This document shows, one piece after another, positions 48,078 to 57,418 of a stretch of DNA of 64,000 nucleotides. The stretch spans positions 1-64,000 of the forward strand of contig JAEWAF010000070.1 of the NCBI GenBank assembly GCA_023391815.1. Reading direction: 5' to 3'. Below the pieces are notes generated by a model that saw only the letters and a program-made list of their open reading frames with translations, was not told the DNA's origin and did not search any database. A program made the translations under genes and the position numbers. This stretch comes from Pseudomonadota bacterium (GTDB lineage Bacteria > Pseudomonadota > Gammaproteobacteria > Steroidobacterales > Steroidobacteraceae). The first letter of the stretch is position 1. The number at the start of each line of letters is the position of its first letter.

Positions 48078-50909
48078 TTACTGTTTTGCTCCGCCAGCAA
48101 ACGAATAGGTCAACTGACCGTACCAGAATCGGCCGCGCGGATCGGCGTAGCCGGGGTCGTAACCGGCCTGGAAGTAATTTATTCCACCGGCATTTGTATA
48201 CGGAGGATCGCGATTGGTGAAGTTGCGAGCGCCGACGGCGAAGCGCCAGTTCTCCAGATGGTAGGCGACCTGCGCGTCATGGGTCAGATACGAAGCCACG
48301 TCGCGCGGCTTGAATCCGGGCACGCTGGTGTCCTGGAAGTTGCCCGGCAGGTCGTGATAGCTGGTCTGGAAATTCTGCGCTAACGTCGCCTCCCACGGAC
48401 CGAGATTCCAACCGAGCGTCAGATAGTGATGCCACCGCGGTATCACGCCGCCAGCGCCGTTCACGATCGGACTGACCTCGCCGAGGATGCTGTCGAAACT
48501 GCCGTCCGGGTTCTGAACCTCGTACTTGGTGAAGTACGTGCCTGTAATCGACGCGTTGAGCGCCCCGGCGCGCCCTATGTCGAAGCGCAAGCGAAAGTCG
48601 GCATCGACACCGCCTACTCGGGTTTCGCCGAAGTTGAGATTGACCTGATCGATGTTGATGATGCGTCCTGGCAGCCCCGGCGTTGCCGCCTCGGGCGCCC
48701 CGCGTGTCACGAAATTGCCGAAGCGATTGATGTCCGCGAGAATCGCCGTCGGTGCCACGCCGAAGATGATCGTGTCCTTGAGCTTCACGTAGAAGCCGTC
48801 GAATCCGAAGGAGTAGTTCGCGGAGGGCTCGAACACCACGCCGAGGGTGTAGTTGTCCGACGTCTCAGGCTGCAGATTCGGGTTGCCGCCGATCGTGATC
48901 GGGAACTGAGTCGCGCAATCTCGCGAGTCCGTGTTGACGACGCCGTTGGCATCGGTCACTCCGCAGCGTTCAGGATCGTTGAGCCCTGCCGCTGATACGC
49001 CCGTCACTTGCGGCTGCCACAATTCCGACAAACTCGGCGCTCGGAAGCCGCGGCCCGCGGACCCTCGCAACAGCAGCCAGTCCAGCGGTCTCCAGCGCAG
49101 GCTGATCTTCGGCACGGTCTTGCTGCCCGTGTTTTGATAGTCGTCGTAGCGCACGGCGAGGTTTGCTTCCAGAGACTGCACGATCGGGATATTCAATTCC
49201 GCGAACGCCGCGTACACATTGCGACTGCGATCGATGGGCAAGAAGTTTCCGCCATACGAACTGATATCGCCCGATTGGATCGCGGCGCTGGGGTCTGTCT
49301 CGAAATGCTCACTGCGATATTCCAGGCCCAGGGCCAGCGCGAGCGGGCCTGCTTTCATTTCGGTGAGATTGTGCGTGACGCTGCCGGCCATGCCCAAGAT
49401 ACTCGTCTTGGTCTGGTACGCCTGATCTCTGAATTGGGTAGCATCCGCCGCCGCCAGGACGTCGGGCGTGTTCGGGCCAAAGAAATTTACCTGGCCGCTG
49501 TTCAGCAGTGGCAGGATCTTCGAGTACGCCGGAGCGCCGTTGCGGAACGTTTCGGTGAGCTTGGTTTCCGAATACAGTCCCGCCACGTCCCAAGTCCAGT
49601 CGCCGGTATCGCTGCCGATGCCGAGCACGAAGCGCGGCTGCTCGATTTTGTCGACCCAGCGCCGATCGCCCGTGATGTCCGAACGGTAACGCACCAGCAG
49701 ATCGGGGGTCGCGCCGCCGGTCTGTCCCGTTACGAAGCTGGTCGGATAGAACGGGCTCGATGGCGTCAGCAACACCGTCGCAAAGCCGTTATAGGGAGCG
49801 ACGTTGAACAGCGGGTTGTTCGGGGGAAGCACGAACTGGTCGGAGATCGGTACCGGCTGGATGGTGAACTGCATCCAGTTGCTGCTGTACGACGCTTCCA
49901 AATAGGCGGTGACCTTGTCGGTGACCGCATACCGCGCTGTGCCGTAGAGGTTCCAGCGTTCTGCCTCAGGTAGCAGCCCCACTTGAGGCGCGGGATCGTA
50001 ACGGCACACCGCGGGTGGGAAGAACGGACTCGTCACCGACGGCGCGCAGTTGGGCGCGCTCGGATTGCCGTCGACGGTGCCGTCTTCCGAGGCCACGTTG
50101 GCCGGAAACGCGTTGCCCGAGGTCGAATCGTTCTCCGCAGCCACATTGATTGTCGAGCTGGCAAAGCCGCGATCGCGTCCGTATAGCGCTTTCTCCTTCT
50201 GCCAGCTGCCGACCAGCATCACATTGAAACGATCCTGTTTGATATCGCCATATCCGAGCACGGCGCTCACCTTGGTGGTTCCGGCGCCGCCGTCGGTGGT
50301 ATCCCCGTAGTAGGCGTTCACGTCCGCGCCTTGATAGTTCTTCCGCAGAACAAAGTTGATGACACCGGCGATCGCATCGGAGCCGTACACTGACGACGCG
50401 CCTTCCTTCAGGACTTCGACGCGATCGACAGCTGAGATCGGAATGCTGTTGATGTCGACGGAGGTGCTGTCCGTGATCGTGCCGCCGCCAGAGACACGGC
50501 GCCCGTCGATGAGCACGAGCGTGCGCTGTGAACCCAACCCGCGTAGCGAAACGCTCGATACACCGCCGGTGGTCGAGCCGGAACCGCTCGCCGAAACGGT
50601 ATTGGTATTACCTTGCACGGCGACCGACACCGTTTGCAGAAACTGTTCGGAGGTCGTCACGCCCTGGCTCTGGATCTGTGCCTGGGTGACGGCCAGCACG
50701 GGGAGGGCGCCTTCGTCGGTGCGGCGAATGCGCGTTCCGGTGACGACCACTGTTTCGAGTTGATTGTCCTCTTCCGCAGCGACCGCTTGTTGAATCGGCG
50801 CACTCACGGCGAGCCCAAGCGCCAACGCGGCGGAATACCTCAGTGCGCGCGCAATCGCCCAATCGAGCCGCGCCGGCGCCCAACCATCGCTCTTACTTGA
50901 GTTCGACAT
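48078..50909 (-). CDS. TonB-dependent receptor, large
   Basis: A 943-residue outer-membrane receptor with an extended N terminus before its signal helix (RALRYSAALALGLAVSAPIQQAVAAE) and a TonB box ETVVVTGTRIRR. The plug has SVSLRGLGSQRTLVLIDGRR and VEVLKEGASSVYGSDAIAGVINF, the pattern of the large Xanthomonas-type receptors for oligosaccharides or peptides. The barrel ends in LTYSFAGGAKQ, so the last aromatic residue is not terminal. The tricorn-like protease lies downstream on the same strand. Confidence 0.93.
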   Translation of the reverse strand: MSNSSKSDGWAPARLDWAIARALRYSAALALGLAVSAPIQQAVAAEEDNQLETVVVTGTRIRRTDEGALPVLAVTQAQIQSQGVTTSEQFLQTVSVAVQGNTNTVSASGSGSTTGGVSSVSLRGLGSQRTLVLIDGRRVSGGGTITDSTSVDINSIPISAVDRVEVLKEGASSVYGSDAIAGVINFVLRKNYQGADVNAYYGDTTDGGAGTTKVSAVLGYGDIKQDRFNVMLVGSWQKEKALYGRDRGFASSTINVAAENDSTSGNAFPANVASEDGTVDGNPSAPNCAPSVTSPFFPPAVCRYDPAPQVGLLPEAERWNLYGTARYAVTDKVTAYLEASYSSNWMQFTIQPVPISDQFVLPPNNPLFNVAPYNGFATVLLTPSSPFYPTSFVTGQTGGATPDLLVRYRSDITGDRRWVDKIEQPRFVLGIGSDTGDWTWDVAGLYSETKLTETFRNGAPAYSKILPLLNSGQVNFFGPNTPDVLAAADATQFRDQAYQTKTSILGMAGSVTHNLTEMKAGPLALALGLEYRSEHFETDPSAAIQSGDISSYGGNFLPIDRSRNVYAAFAELNIPIVQSLEANLAVRYDDYQNTGSKTVPKISLRWRPLDWLLLRGSAGRGFRAPSLSELWQPQVTGVSAAGLNDPERCGVTDANGVVNTDSRDCATQFPITIGGNPNLQPETSDNYTLGVVFEPSANYSFGFDGFYVKLKDTIIFGVAPTAILADINRFGNFVTRGAPEAATPGLPGRIINIDQVNLNFGETRVGGVDADFRLRFDIGRAGALNASITGTYFTKYEVQNPDGSFDSILGEVSPIVNGAGGVIPRWHHYLTLGWNLGPWEATLAQNFQTSYHDLPGNFQDTSVPGFKPRDVASYLTHDAQVAYHLENWRFAVGARNFTNRDPPYTNAGGINYFQAGYDPGYADPRGRFWYGQLTYSFAGGAKQ

Positions 50910-51183
50910 GGCCTGTCCCCTATGCAGAGTGACGTACGCTGTGTGCGGACCTGGCCTTTGCGCGAGTACAACGGCACACAGCCTCCGCCAACCGGATGTT
51001 TCGATAGTTAGACGAGCGAGTCGGCGCCTTGCCAGGAAATGGGACGAGTCGGCTCGGGGGCGTGACGAGCGACTTCGATCAGGGTTGAACCACGGCTTGC
51101 GCTGCGAGAACTCCGCTGCCGGCGATGCGAGAGCGGGTCATCGCATTTCTTGGTCGCGTCGCGGGAGCGCACAGGCATGTTGC

Positions 51184-51861
51184 TCAGACGACGCCGCTTC
51201 TGAGCAATCGAAGGATCGCGCCGCTGCGTTCTCGATTCGAGACCAGGTAGTGGCCACAGCGCAGCTGAAACGCGAACCTGCCGCTCTCGAGCCGTTCGAT
51301 GTGTTCGACCTGTCGCAGATTGATCAGCAGCGATCGGTCGATCCGCAGAAAATCATAGGGCGTCAAGACGTCGGACAGATACTTCAATGTCGCTCGTGTC
51401 AGGTATCGGTCCTCGCCGACATGGATGGTGACGTAGTTGCCCTCGACCTGCAGGTAGTCGATGGACGATGTGTCCAGTAAATGAAAGCGGTGCGCACGCT
51501 CGCCGATCAGTCTCGGGCCGCGCAGCCAGCGCTGCGACTCCGTATCGATGTGCCTCGAGGACAAAGAGATCGGATGTAATTCGGGCGCCGACGCGTTGGG
51601 CACGAACGCTTCGACTGCCGCGCCCAGCATGTCGCTCATCGGTGGCGTTCGATGCTCCGCCGGCGCGCTCGTCTCGCGCAGGTTCGGCTGCGTGCTCGCT
51701 TCTTCCGCGCTGGCCAGGTACTTCAACTTCGTGCGCTCGAAATGCGGGTTCGGTGCTGAAACTCGGGAAACCGCCAATCGGTTCGTCCTTGCGGTGAAGT
51801 GAATGCACGCGCTCCTTCGATATCGCTGCTCGATTTTTCCCGGGCGCGCGTAGTCCTTCAT
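51184..51861 (-). CDS. LytTR-family DNA-binding regulator, no receiver domain
   Basis: The C-terminal 100 residues form a LytTR domain (STIDYLQVEGNYVTIHVGEDRY-like, then LTPYDFLRIDRSLLINLRQVEHIE and FAFQLRCGHYLVSNRERSG). The N-terminal part is not a receiver domain and has no recognised fold. The start is uncertain: ATG 51861 is listed, ATG 51639 would leave little more than the LytTR domain. It is upstream of the TonB receptor gene on the same strand with about 275 bp between. Confidence 0.75.
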   Translation of the reverse strand: MKDYARPGKIEQRYRRSACIHFTARTNRLAVSRVSAPNPHFERTKLKYLASAEEASTQPNLRETSAPAEHRTPPMSDMLGAAVEAFVPNASAPELHPISLSSRHIDTESQRWLRGPRLIGERAHRFHLLDTSSIDYLQVEGNYVTIHVGEDRYLTRATLKYLSDVLTPYDFLRIDRSLLINLRQVEHIERLESGRFAFQLRCGHYLVSNRERSGAILRLLRSGVV

Positions 51862-51949
51862 TGCAGGTGACCGAGCTCGACGCAATCCGGCTTTGCGGTG
51901 TCGACCGGGCCTTGACACCGTACTCGCCCTACCGGAACGTTTGCGCATC

Positions 51950-52465
51950 ATGGAGCCGGAGTTCGCACCTCAGTACTCGCCCAAAGAGCGCACGCGCCGC
52001 CTGCTTCTGCATGGCGTGATCGGCGTGCTGATAGCTGCTGCCCTGTATTGGTGGGCGGTGCCTCGGTTCCGCGCGTTCTCGGCCGATGCAGCGTGTGAGT
52101 CGATCTTCGGCGTATCCGGCTCGACCGTGTTGATTTACGGCGCTCTCGTCGGCGCCCCGCTGACGGCGGCGATCTTGATCATATTGTTCACGGCCCGTCA
52201 GTCGATCGAAACCATCGCGACCCGCCGTTATCCCCCGCCCGGCCGGAAAGTCTATCGACGGGTCAAGGTCAAGAAAGGCTGGCGAGCGATCGCTATCGCA
52301 CTCATCCCGGCGATGTTGATCACTTATCTGGGCGTGCTCGGCTCACAGGGTCTGCAGACGGCGTCGCGACTGACTCGCGATACACAGCAGTCCGCTCAGT
52401 GCGATACACAAGGGGCCAAGCAAAGCGCGGGCGATCGAAGACCCATCGAGCGCAAGCGACGTTGA
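51950..52465 (+). CDS. Hypothetical membrane protein
   Basis: A 171-residue protein with three probable membrane helices (LLLHGVIGVLIAAALYWWAV; TVLIYGALVGAPLTAAILIILF; IAIALIPAMLITYLGVLG) and a basic loop before the third. The tail is charged and low in complexity. Divergent from the LytTR gene. No family assigned. Confidence 0.7.
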   Translation: MEPEFAPQYSPKERTRRLLLHGVIGVLIAAALYWWAVPRFRAFSADAACESIFGVSGSTVLIYGALVGAPLTAAILIILFTARQSIETIATRRYPPPGRKVYRRVKVKKGWRAIAIALIPAMLITYLGVLGSQGLQTASRLTRDTQQSAQCDTQGAKQSAGDRRPIERKRR

Positions 52466-52556
52466 CGACACGCGCGCCTGCGTCTGTGCCCGATCGAACT
52501 TGACACAGCGGGTACGCTTCCGGAAGTTAGCGCGCCCGCGTCGATGGAGCTTGTTC

Positions 52557-53018
52557 TTGGAAGTCCGCATCGTTCAATTCCCCGAAACCCGAGTGGCCGT
52601 CGCCGAGCATCGCGGCCCGCCTGCGCTGGAATATGAAACGTCCAGGAAGCTGATCGAGTGGCGCGTTCAACATCGCCTCTCGCCCGCCAACCATCGCACC
52701 TACGGTGTGCACTACACCGATCCCCACAGCGTGGCGCCAGCAGAGCACCGCGTGGATTTTTGTGTGAGCTACGATCTGCCGGTCGAGCCCAATCCGCAGG
52801 ACATCGTCGCGAAGATCATTCCCGCCAACCGCTGTGCCGTCGCGCGGCACCTCGGCTCGCGCCGACACAACGCCGCCGCAGTTTATCTCTTTCGCGAATG
52901 GCTACCGGCCAGTGGCGAGCAGCCGGGCAATTTTCCGATCTTCTTCCACTACGTAAACGTCGGGCCGAACATTCAGGAAGAGGACATGATCACGGACGTT
53001 TATTTGCCGCTCAAGTGA
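52557..53018 (+). CDS. GyrI-like small-molecule-binding domain protein
   Basis: A stand-alone GyrI/SbmC-type effector domain of about 153 residues: VQFPETRVAVAEHRGPPALEYETSRKLIEWR, TYGVHYTDPHSVAPAEHRVDFCVSYD, then CAVARHLGSRR and FFHYVNVGP. These are found in DNA gyrase inhibitors and as the sensor half of AraC or MerR regulators. No ATG fits: TTG 52557 with GGAG upstream is my choice, and TTG 52500 is also open. It may be a cut-down AraC-type regulator. Confidence 0.72.
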   Translation: MEVRIVQFPETRVAVAEHRGPPALEYETSRKLIEWRVQHRLSPANHRTYGVHYTDPHSVAPAEHRVDFCVSYDLPVEPNPQDIVAKIIPANRCAVARHLGSRRHNAAAVYLFREWLPASGEQPGNFPIFFHYVNVGPNIQEEDMITDVYLPLK

Positions 53019-53138
53019 GCGGAAACTCGTCATCGCGCGCAGCCAGGCGCGTTCCCGGCTAAACAGCAAAGATGATTTTTTGAATCGCACGCGCGCCAAC
53101 GGGCGCGGTGCCGCGCTTCCCGCGCTCCAGCTCACCAC

Positions 53139-53177
53139 GCTACAGACCTGTAGCGATACTAGATACAGACCTGTATC
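53139..53177. promoter_or_regulatory. Twin palindromic operator upstream of the oxidoreductase
   Basis: Two copies of the same palindrome: GCTACAGACCTGTAGC (53139-53154) and GATACAGACCTGTATC (53162-53177), each with 7-bp perfect arms around AC. Centres are 23 bp apart, about two helical turns. They end 28 bp before the oxidoreductase ATG, so they overlap its promoter. A TetR-type repressor is the likeliest binder; no gene for one is adjacent. Confidence 0.8.
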
Positions 53178-53204
53178 GTGTCAATGAACCCGTGGAGAGC
53201 AGCG

Positions 53205-54161
53205 ATGGCGACGATGTATGCGATTCAGCAGCAGGCCTGGGGCGGACCGGAGCAACTCCGCCGCGTGGAACTAGGTCGGCCCACACCGTTGCCCACCGAA
53301 ATTCTGGTTCGTATCGAAGCGGCGAGCGTGAATCCTGTCGATGTGTTCACTCGGGAGGGCAAGGCGTATATGCGAGCACTGAGTCTTCCGCATATCCCAG
53401 GCTGGGACATCGCGGGCGTCGTGGAGGCAGTCGGCTACGGCGTGACTCGCTTCAAGCCCGGCGACGAAGTGTTCGGCATGCCTTGGTTTCCGCGAGCTGC
53501 AGGCGCCTATGCCGAGTACGCGGTGGCTCCTTCACGCCATTTCGCACTCAAACCCGCTGAGCTCGATTTCGTGCATGCCGCGGCACTGCCGCTCGCGGGA
53601 CTGACTGCCTGGCAAATGTTGGTCGACGTTGCCGAGTTGCGCTCGGGCATGCGAGTGCTGATCAATGGCGGCGCCGGCGGCGTCGGCCATCTGGCGATAC
53701 AAATCGCCAAGTATTTAGGCGCGCACGTCATCACAACCGCGCGCGCCGAGAAACACGAGTTCTGCAAGAAGCTGGGAGCGGACGAGGTCATCGATTACAC
53801 CGTTGCGCCGGTTCAAGAGCGCGTGTCGAACGTCGACGTGGTGATCGAGTTGGTCGGTGGCGAAACCTGCCTGGCGATGTTGCCCACGCTCCGCAAAGGC
53901 GGTTTGCTCGTCAGCGCTCAGGCGGCGTGGGCTCCGCAACTGCAAGCCGAAGCGGCCGCGAGAGGAGTCCGTGCAACGGCTTATCTTGTCGAGCCCGATG
54001 CCGAGGGTCTCGAGGCGCTTGCCGCCTTGGTGAAGATGGGTGAGCTGTCACCGCACGTGCAGGCGGTGTTTCCACTCGATCAAGTCGCGAGCGCGCACGC
54101 GTTGATCTCGCAGCGGCGCGTCACGGGCAAGCTCGTCCTCAGCGTTTGGGGACGAGATTGA
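53205..54161 (+). CDS. NADP-dependent quinone-oxidoreductase-like MDR protein
   Basis: A 318-residue zinc-free medium-chain dehydrogenase/reductase: the GroES-like N-terminal domain with ASVNPVDVFTREG and IPGWDIAGVVEAVGYGV, then the NADPH loop LINGGAGGVGHLAIQIAK and FDVVIELVGG-like VDVVIELVGGE. The typical role is reduction of quinones or enones. Start ATG 53205 has GGAGAG seven bases upstream, which decides against 53178. The twin palindrome indicates induction by a small molecule. Confidence 0.9.
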   Translation: MATMYAIQQQAWGGPEQLRRVELGRPTPLPTEILVRIEAASVNPVDVFTREGKAYMRALSLPHIPGWDIAGVVEAVGYGVTRFKPGDEVFGMPWFPRAAGAYAEYAVAPSRHFALKPAELDFVHAAALPLAGLTAWQMLVDVAELRSGMRVLINGGAGGVGHLAIQIAKYLGAHVITTARAEKHEFCKKLGADEVIDYTVAPVQERVSNVDVVIELVGGETCLAMLPTLRKGGLLVSAQAAWAPQLQAEAAARGVRATAYLVEPDAEGLEALAALVKMGELSPHVQAVFPLDQVASAHALISQRRVTGKLVLSVWGRD

Positions 54162-54167
54162 ACGAGA

Positions 54168-54506
54168 TCAACGGAACGCGTTCAGCAATGCCTGGCGGAC
54201 CGAATCGTTGACGAGCAGTTCCACGACCGCGACGAAAATAAAAGTCAGCCAAGCGAGCAGCGCCTCTCGCAGACGCCCGACGAAGAACCCGATGACAGCC
54301 ATGATCGACGCGCAGATCGCGACGGTCAGACCGTCATGAGTTTCTCCGCCCATGGCGCCGCCCGCGAACAACCCCAGCCATGCAAACAACATGGCGAACG
54401 GACCGCGCTCGTATTCAGCTTCGTCGACCACGAGCTTCCCTGCGACGGCTTCAGAGTGGATGTTTGTTTTCGCCCTAGCTAAGCCGGGCTGGCGCCGGTT
54501 GAACAA
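54168..54506 (-). CDS. Hypothetical membrane protein
   Basis: A 112-residue product with three hydrophobic segments (FAMLFAWLGLFAGGAMGG; TVAICASIMAVIGFFVG; ALLAWLTFIFVAVVELLV). The listed start is TTG 54506; ATG 54392 would drop the soluble N terminus. Convergent with the oxidoreductase, 6 bp apart. No family assigned. Confidence 0.55.
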   Translation of the reverse strand: MFNRRQPGLARAKTNIHSEAVAGKLVVDEAEYERGPFAMLFAWLGLFAGGAMGGETHDGLTVAICASIMAVIGFFVGRLREALLAWLTFIFVAVVELLVNDSVRQALLNAFR

Positions 54507-54678
54507 TGAGTACTTCCCCGCGAACGCGAGGATTGCTGCTCATCGAGCAACAATGCCCCCGGCGGCGCCGGATGGATTTTTTCCCGATCAGCCTCGACGC
54601 TGCCGAGCCGGCCGCATTCAGGAACAAGCCAGGATGAGGAACGTTTATTGGCCCTCCAGGCAATGCGAGGTCGTCGAC

Positions 54679-55032
54679 ATGCGGGAGCTGATCGAATTGG
54701 AAGAACGAGGATGGCGCGCGCTGTCGACGGAGGGCGACGCGAGCAAGAAGTTTTACGAGTCGGTGCTACGCGAGGATGCGGTCATGTTGTTTCCCGGCGG
54801 CCTGCGCATCGAAGGCCGAGCGCAGATTCTGGCATCGCTGGGCTCGCAACCCTGGAAATCCTTTCGCATGGAAAACTCGCGAGTCATTCGCCTTTCAGCC
54901 GATGCCGCGGTCGTCGTCTACAAGGTTTACGCCGAACGCGAAGGCAGTCCGCCGTATGTAGCATTGATCAGCAGCACGTACGCACGGGACCAGTCGTGGC
55001 GGCTTGCGCTTCATCAGCAGACCCCCGAGTGA
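54679..55032 (+). CDS. DUF4440/SnoaL-like protein
   Basis: A 117-residue NTF2-like protein: MRELIELEERGWRALSTEGDASKKFYESVLREDAVMLFPGGLRIEGR is the DUF4440 pattern, with SSTYARDQSWRLALHQQTP as its usual end. ATG 54679 gives the family length; the frame is open further upstream without resemblance. Function unknown. Confidence 0.8.
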   Translation: MRELIELEERGWRALSTEGDASKKFYESVLREDAVMLFPGGLRIEGRAQILASLGSQPWKSFRMENSRVIRLSADAAVVVYKVYAEREGSPPYVALISSTYARDQSWRLALHQQTPE

Positions 55033-55039
55033 GCCAGCG

Positions 55040-55417
55040 CTACGGCTCGTCGTACTCCAGTACGATCTTCCCACCGGGCGCGAGCCAGGGTTCGAGTATG
55101 CGACGTGCCAGTGACGGATCGCGGTGAAAGAGGCCGACTCGCACAGCGAAGATCTTGTCGAATCTGCGGCGGCCCGGATCGAATGTCAGCACATCGACAA
55201 CGTGGAACTCGGCTTTACCGGCCTCGACGTGCTGACGATTCCGGCGCGTCGCCGCCGTAATCATTTTCTTGGATTTATCGATGGCAACCAGCCGGCCGGT
55301 GCGCAGCCGCTCGCACACGAAACTCGCCGCCACGCCATGACCGCAACCGATTTCCAGGACTCGGTCGTCCGCCTGGATTCGCATTCGCTCGACGATCGAT
55401 CTCAGGCGGTCGCTCAT
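55040..55417 (-). CDS. Small class I SAM-dependent methyltransferase
   Basis: A 125-residue Rossmann-fold methyltransferase. Motif I is VLEIGCGHGVAASF, the acidic end of strand 2 is LVAIDKSKKMI, and VLTFD and GGKIVLEYDEP fill the later motifs. At 125 residues it is shorter than most (about 200); the usual C-terminal beta hairpin is missing, though I see no frameshift. It ends near the convergent DUF4440 gene and is 11 bp downstream of the ABC permease gene on the same strand. Confidence 0.78.
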   Translation of the reverse strand: MSDRLRSIVERMRIQADDRVLEIGCGHGVAASFVCERLRTGRLVAIDKSKKMITAATRRNRQHVEAGKAEFHVVDVLTFDPGRRRFDKIFAVRVGLFHRDPSLARRILEPWLAPGGKIVLEYDEP

Positions 55418-55428
55418 GGAACTTGCGA

Positions 55429-56253
55429 TTACTCGCGCGTGCCGACGCCCCGATGCAGCAGATACACGCAGCTGGCATACAACACGACCGCGGCGCCGAT
55501 CATGATCGTATAGGCCAGCTCCACCCTCACATCCGACACGCCCAGGAATCCGTAGCGGAACGCGTTCACCATATAAAGAATCGGATTGGCGTGGGAGATG
55601 CCCTGCGCCCAGCCGGGCAGCAGCTTGATCGTATAGAACACGCCGCCCAGATAGGTCAGCGGCGTCAGCACGAAGGTCGGGATGAAGGAAATCTGATCGA
55701 AGTTCTTGGCGAAGATGGCGTTGATCATGCCGGCCAGCGCGAACACGATCGAGCTGAGCATCACCGCCGAGATCACCACTGCGATGCTGTGAATCTTCAG
55801 GTGCGTGAAGATCAACGTGATCGCCGTGACCACCCCGCCGACGATCATGCCGCGAACGATGCCGCCGACCATGTAACCGCCCACGATCAGCCAGCCGGGC
55901 AACGGCGACACCAGCAGCTCCTCGATGTGCTTACCGAACTTCGCGCCGAAGAACGACGACACGACGTTGCCGTAAGAGTTCGTGATCACGGACATCATGA
56001 TCAGGCCGGGCGCGATGTACTGAATGTATGTGTAGCCGCCCATGTCGCCGATGCGACCGCCGATCAGGCTGCCGAAGATGATGAAATACAGCGTCGCGGT
56101 GATCGCGGGCGGGACGATGGTCTGGCCCCAGATGCGAATGATGCGATTGAACTCGCGGATGACGATGGTGTTGAAACCGACGATGTTTGTTTTCAACAGC
56201 ATGGGTTGCTGCACGCTCGGCGCGAGACTGGAAGTTTCGACGGCTTTATCCAT
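55429..56253 (-). CDS. ABC-2 type transporter permease (YadH-like)
   Basis: A 274-residue inner-membrane permease with six predicted helices. GFNTIVIREFNRIIRIWGQTIVPP, YIQYIAPGLIMMSVITNSYGNVVSSFFGAKF and TPLTYLGGVFYTIKLLP are characteristic of the YadH family. It overlaps the ATPase gene by 8 bases and together they form an exporter of unknown substrate, often linked to O-antigen-like or lipid export. Confidence 0.93.
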   Translation of the reverse strand: MDKAVETSSLAPSVQQPMLLKTNIVGFNTIVIREFNRIIRIWGQTIVPPAITATLYFIIFGSLIGGRIGDMGGYTYIQYIAPGLIMMSVITNSYGNVVSSFFGAKFGKHIEELLVSPLPGWLIVGGYMVGGIVRGMIVGGVVTAITLIFTHLKIHSIAVVISAVMLSSIVFALAGMINAIFAKNFDQISFIPTFVLTPLTYLGGVFYTIKLLPGWAQGISHANPILYMVNAFRYGFLGVSDVRVELAYTIMIGAAVVLYASCVYLLHRGVGTRE

Positions 56254-57172
56254 GGGCGGCCTCTTTCTGATTCACCAGCCGCATGAACAGCTCTTCCAGT
56301 CGGTTGGTCTTGTTGCGCATCGACAGCACTTCGATGCCGGACGCGGACAGTTGCGAGAAAATGTCGTTCAGACTCTGATCCTTGGAGACCTCGATCTCCA
56401 GGGAATGATCGTCCGGCATGCTCACTGAATAACCCGGCAGCGACGGCGGCGCCGCGATCGGATTGCGCAGGTTGAACACGAACACCTCGGTCTGCAGTTT
56501 ACGCAGCACGCGGCTCATGCGGTCGTTCTCGATGATGCGGCCCTTGTCGATGATGGCGACGTGGCGGCAGAGATTCTCGGCTTCCTCGAGATAGTGCGTG
56601 GTCAGAATGATGGTCGTTCCGGCGGCGTTGATGTCCCGCATGAACGTCCACATGGTGCGCCGTACTTCGATATCCACGCCGGCGGTGGGCTCATCCAGGA
56701 TCAGCAAGCGGGGCTCATGCATCAACGCGCGGGCGATCATCAAACGGCGCTTCATGCCGCCGGACAAGGTGCGCGACACCGCGTTCCGCTTTTCCCACAA
56801 CTGCAATGCAGTCAGATATTTTTCCAGGCGCTGAGACGCGACATGTCGGGGAATGCCGTAGAAGCCAGCCTGGTTCAGGAGGATCGTCGTGACTGTTTCA
56901 AACTGGTTAAAGTTGATCTCTTGAGGCACCAGACCGATGCAGGACTTGGCGACCGCGAGCTCGGTGTCGATGTCGTGGCCGAACACCTGAACTTTGCCGC
57001 TGGTCTTGTTGACCAACGAGGTAACGATGCCGATAGCGGTGGTCTTGCCTGCGCCGTTCGGGCCAAGCAATGCGAAGAAGTCACCCTCTTCCACCGCCAG
57101 GTCGATGCCCTTTAAAGCCTGAACGCCGTTCTTGTAGGTCTTCGTGAGCTGCTGGAAGGTCAGTGCTTGCAT
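56246..57172 (-). CDS. ABC transporter ATP-binding protein (YadG-like)
   Basis: A 308-residue ATPase: Walker A GPNGAGKTT, signature LSGGMKRR, Walker B LLILDEPTAGVD and the H-loop TTHYLEEAE. A C-terminal extension of about 80 residues is usual for this type. ATG 57172 with AAGG five bases upstream is chosen over ATG 57208. First gene of the exporter operon. Confidence 0.94.
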   Translation of the reverse strand: MQALTFQQLTKTYKNGVQALKGIDLAVEEGDFFALLGPNGAGKTTAIGIVTSLVNKTSGKVQVFGHDIDTELAVAKSCIGLVPQEINFNQFETVTTILLNQAGFYGIPRHVASQRLEKYLTALQLWEKRNAVSRTLSGGMKRRLMIARALMHEPRLLILDEPTAGVDIEVRRTMWTFMRDINAAGTTIILTTHYLEEAENLCRHVAIIDKGRIIENDRMSRVLRKLQTEVFVFNLRNPIAAPPSLPGYSVSMPDDHSLEIEVSKDQSLNDIFSQLSASGIEVLSMRNKTNRLEELFMRLVNQKEAAHG

Positions 57173-57418
57173 GGCGCCTTCGGACCGCCCAGGGGGCGGC
57201 GATGACATTGATCGGAGTGGAAAAAGTGGCTGCGAAGGGTATCGATCCGGCGCTGCCCCAGCAAGGCGCGGGCGGTCACCAATGTCGTGCCTGCGACGAA
57301 CTGCTGAAACGACCGACGTGTCGATCGGCCGACAGGGGGCTCATTTTTCGCCGTCAGGGCCGCTTGACGGCACGATTTCAGGGCGCATCATGACGGCCTT
57401 GCGATAACGCAACTCAGC

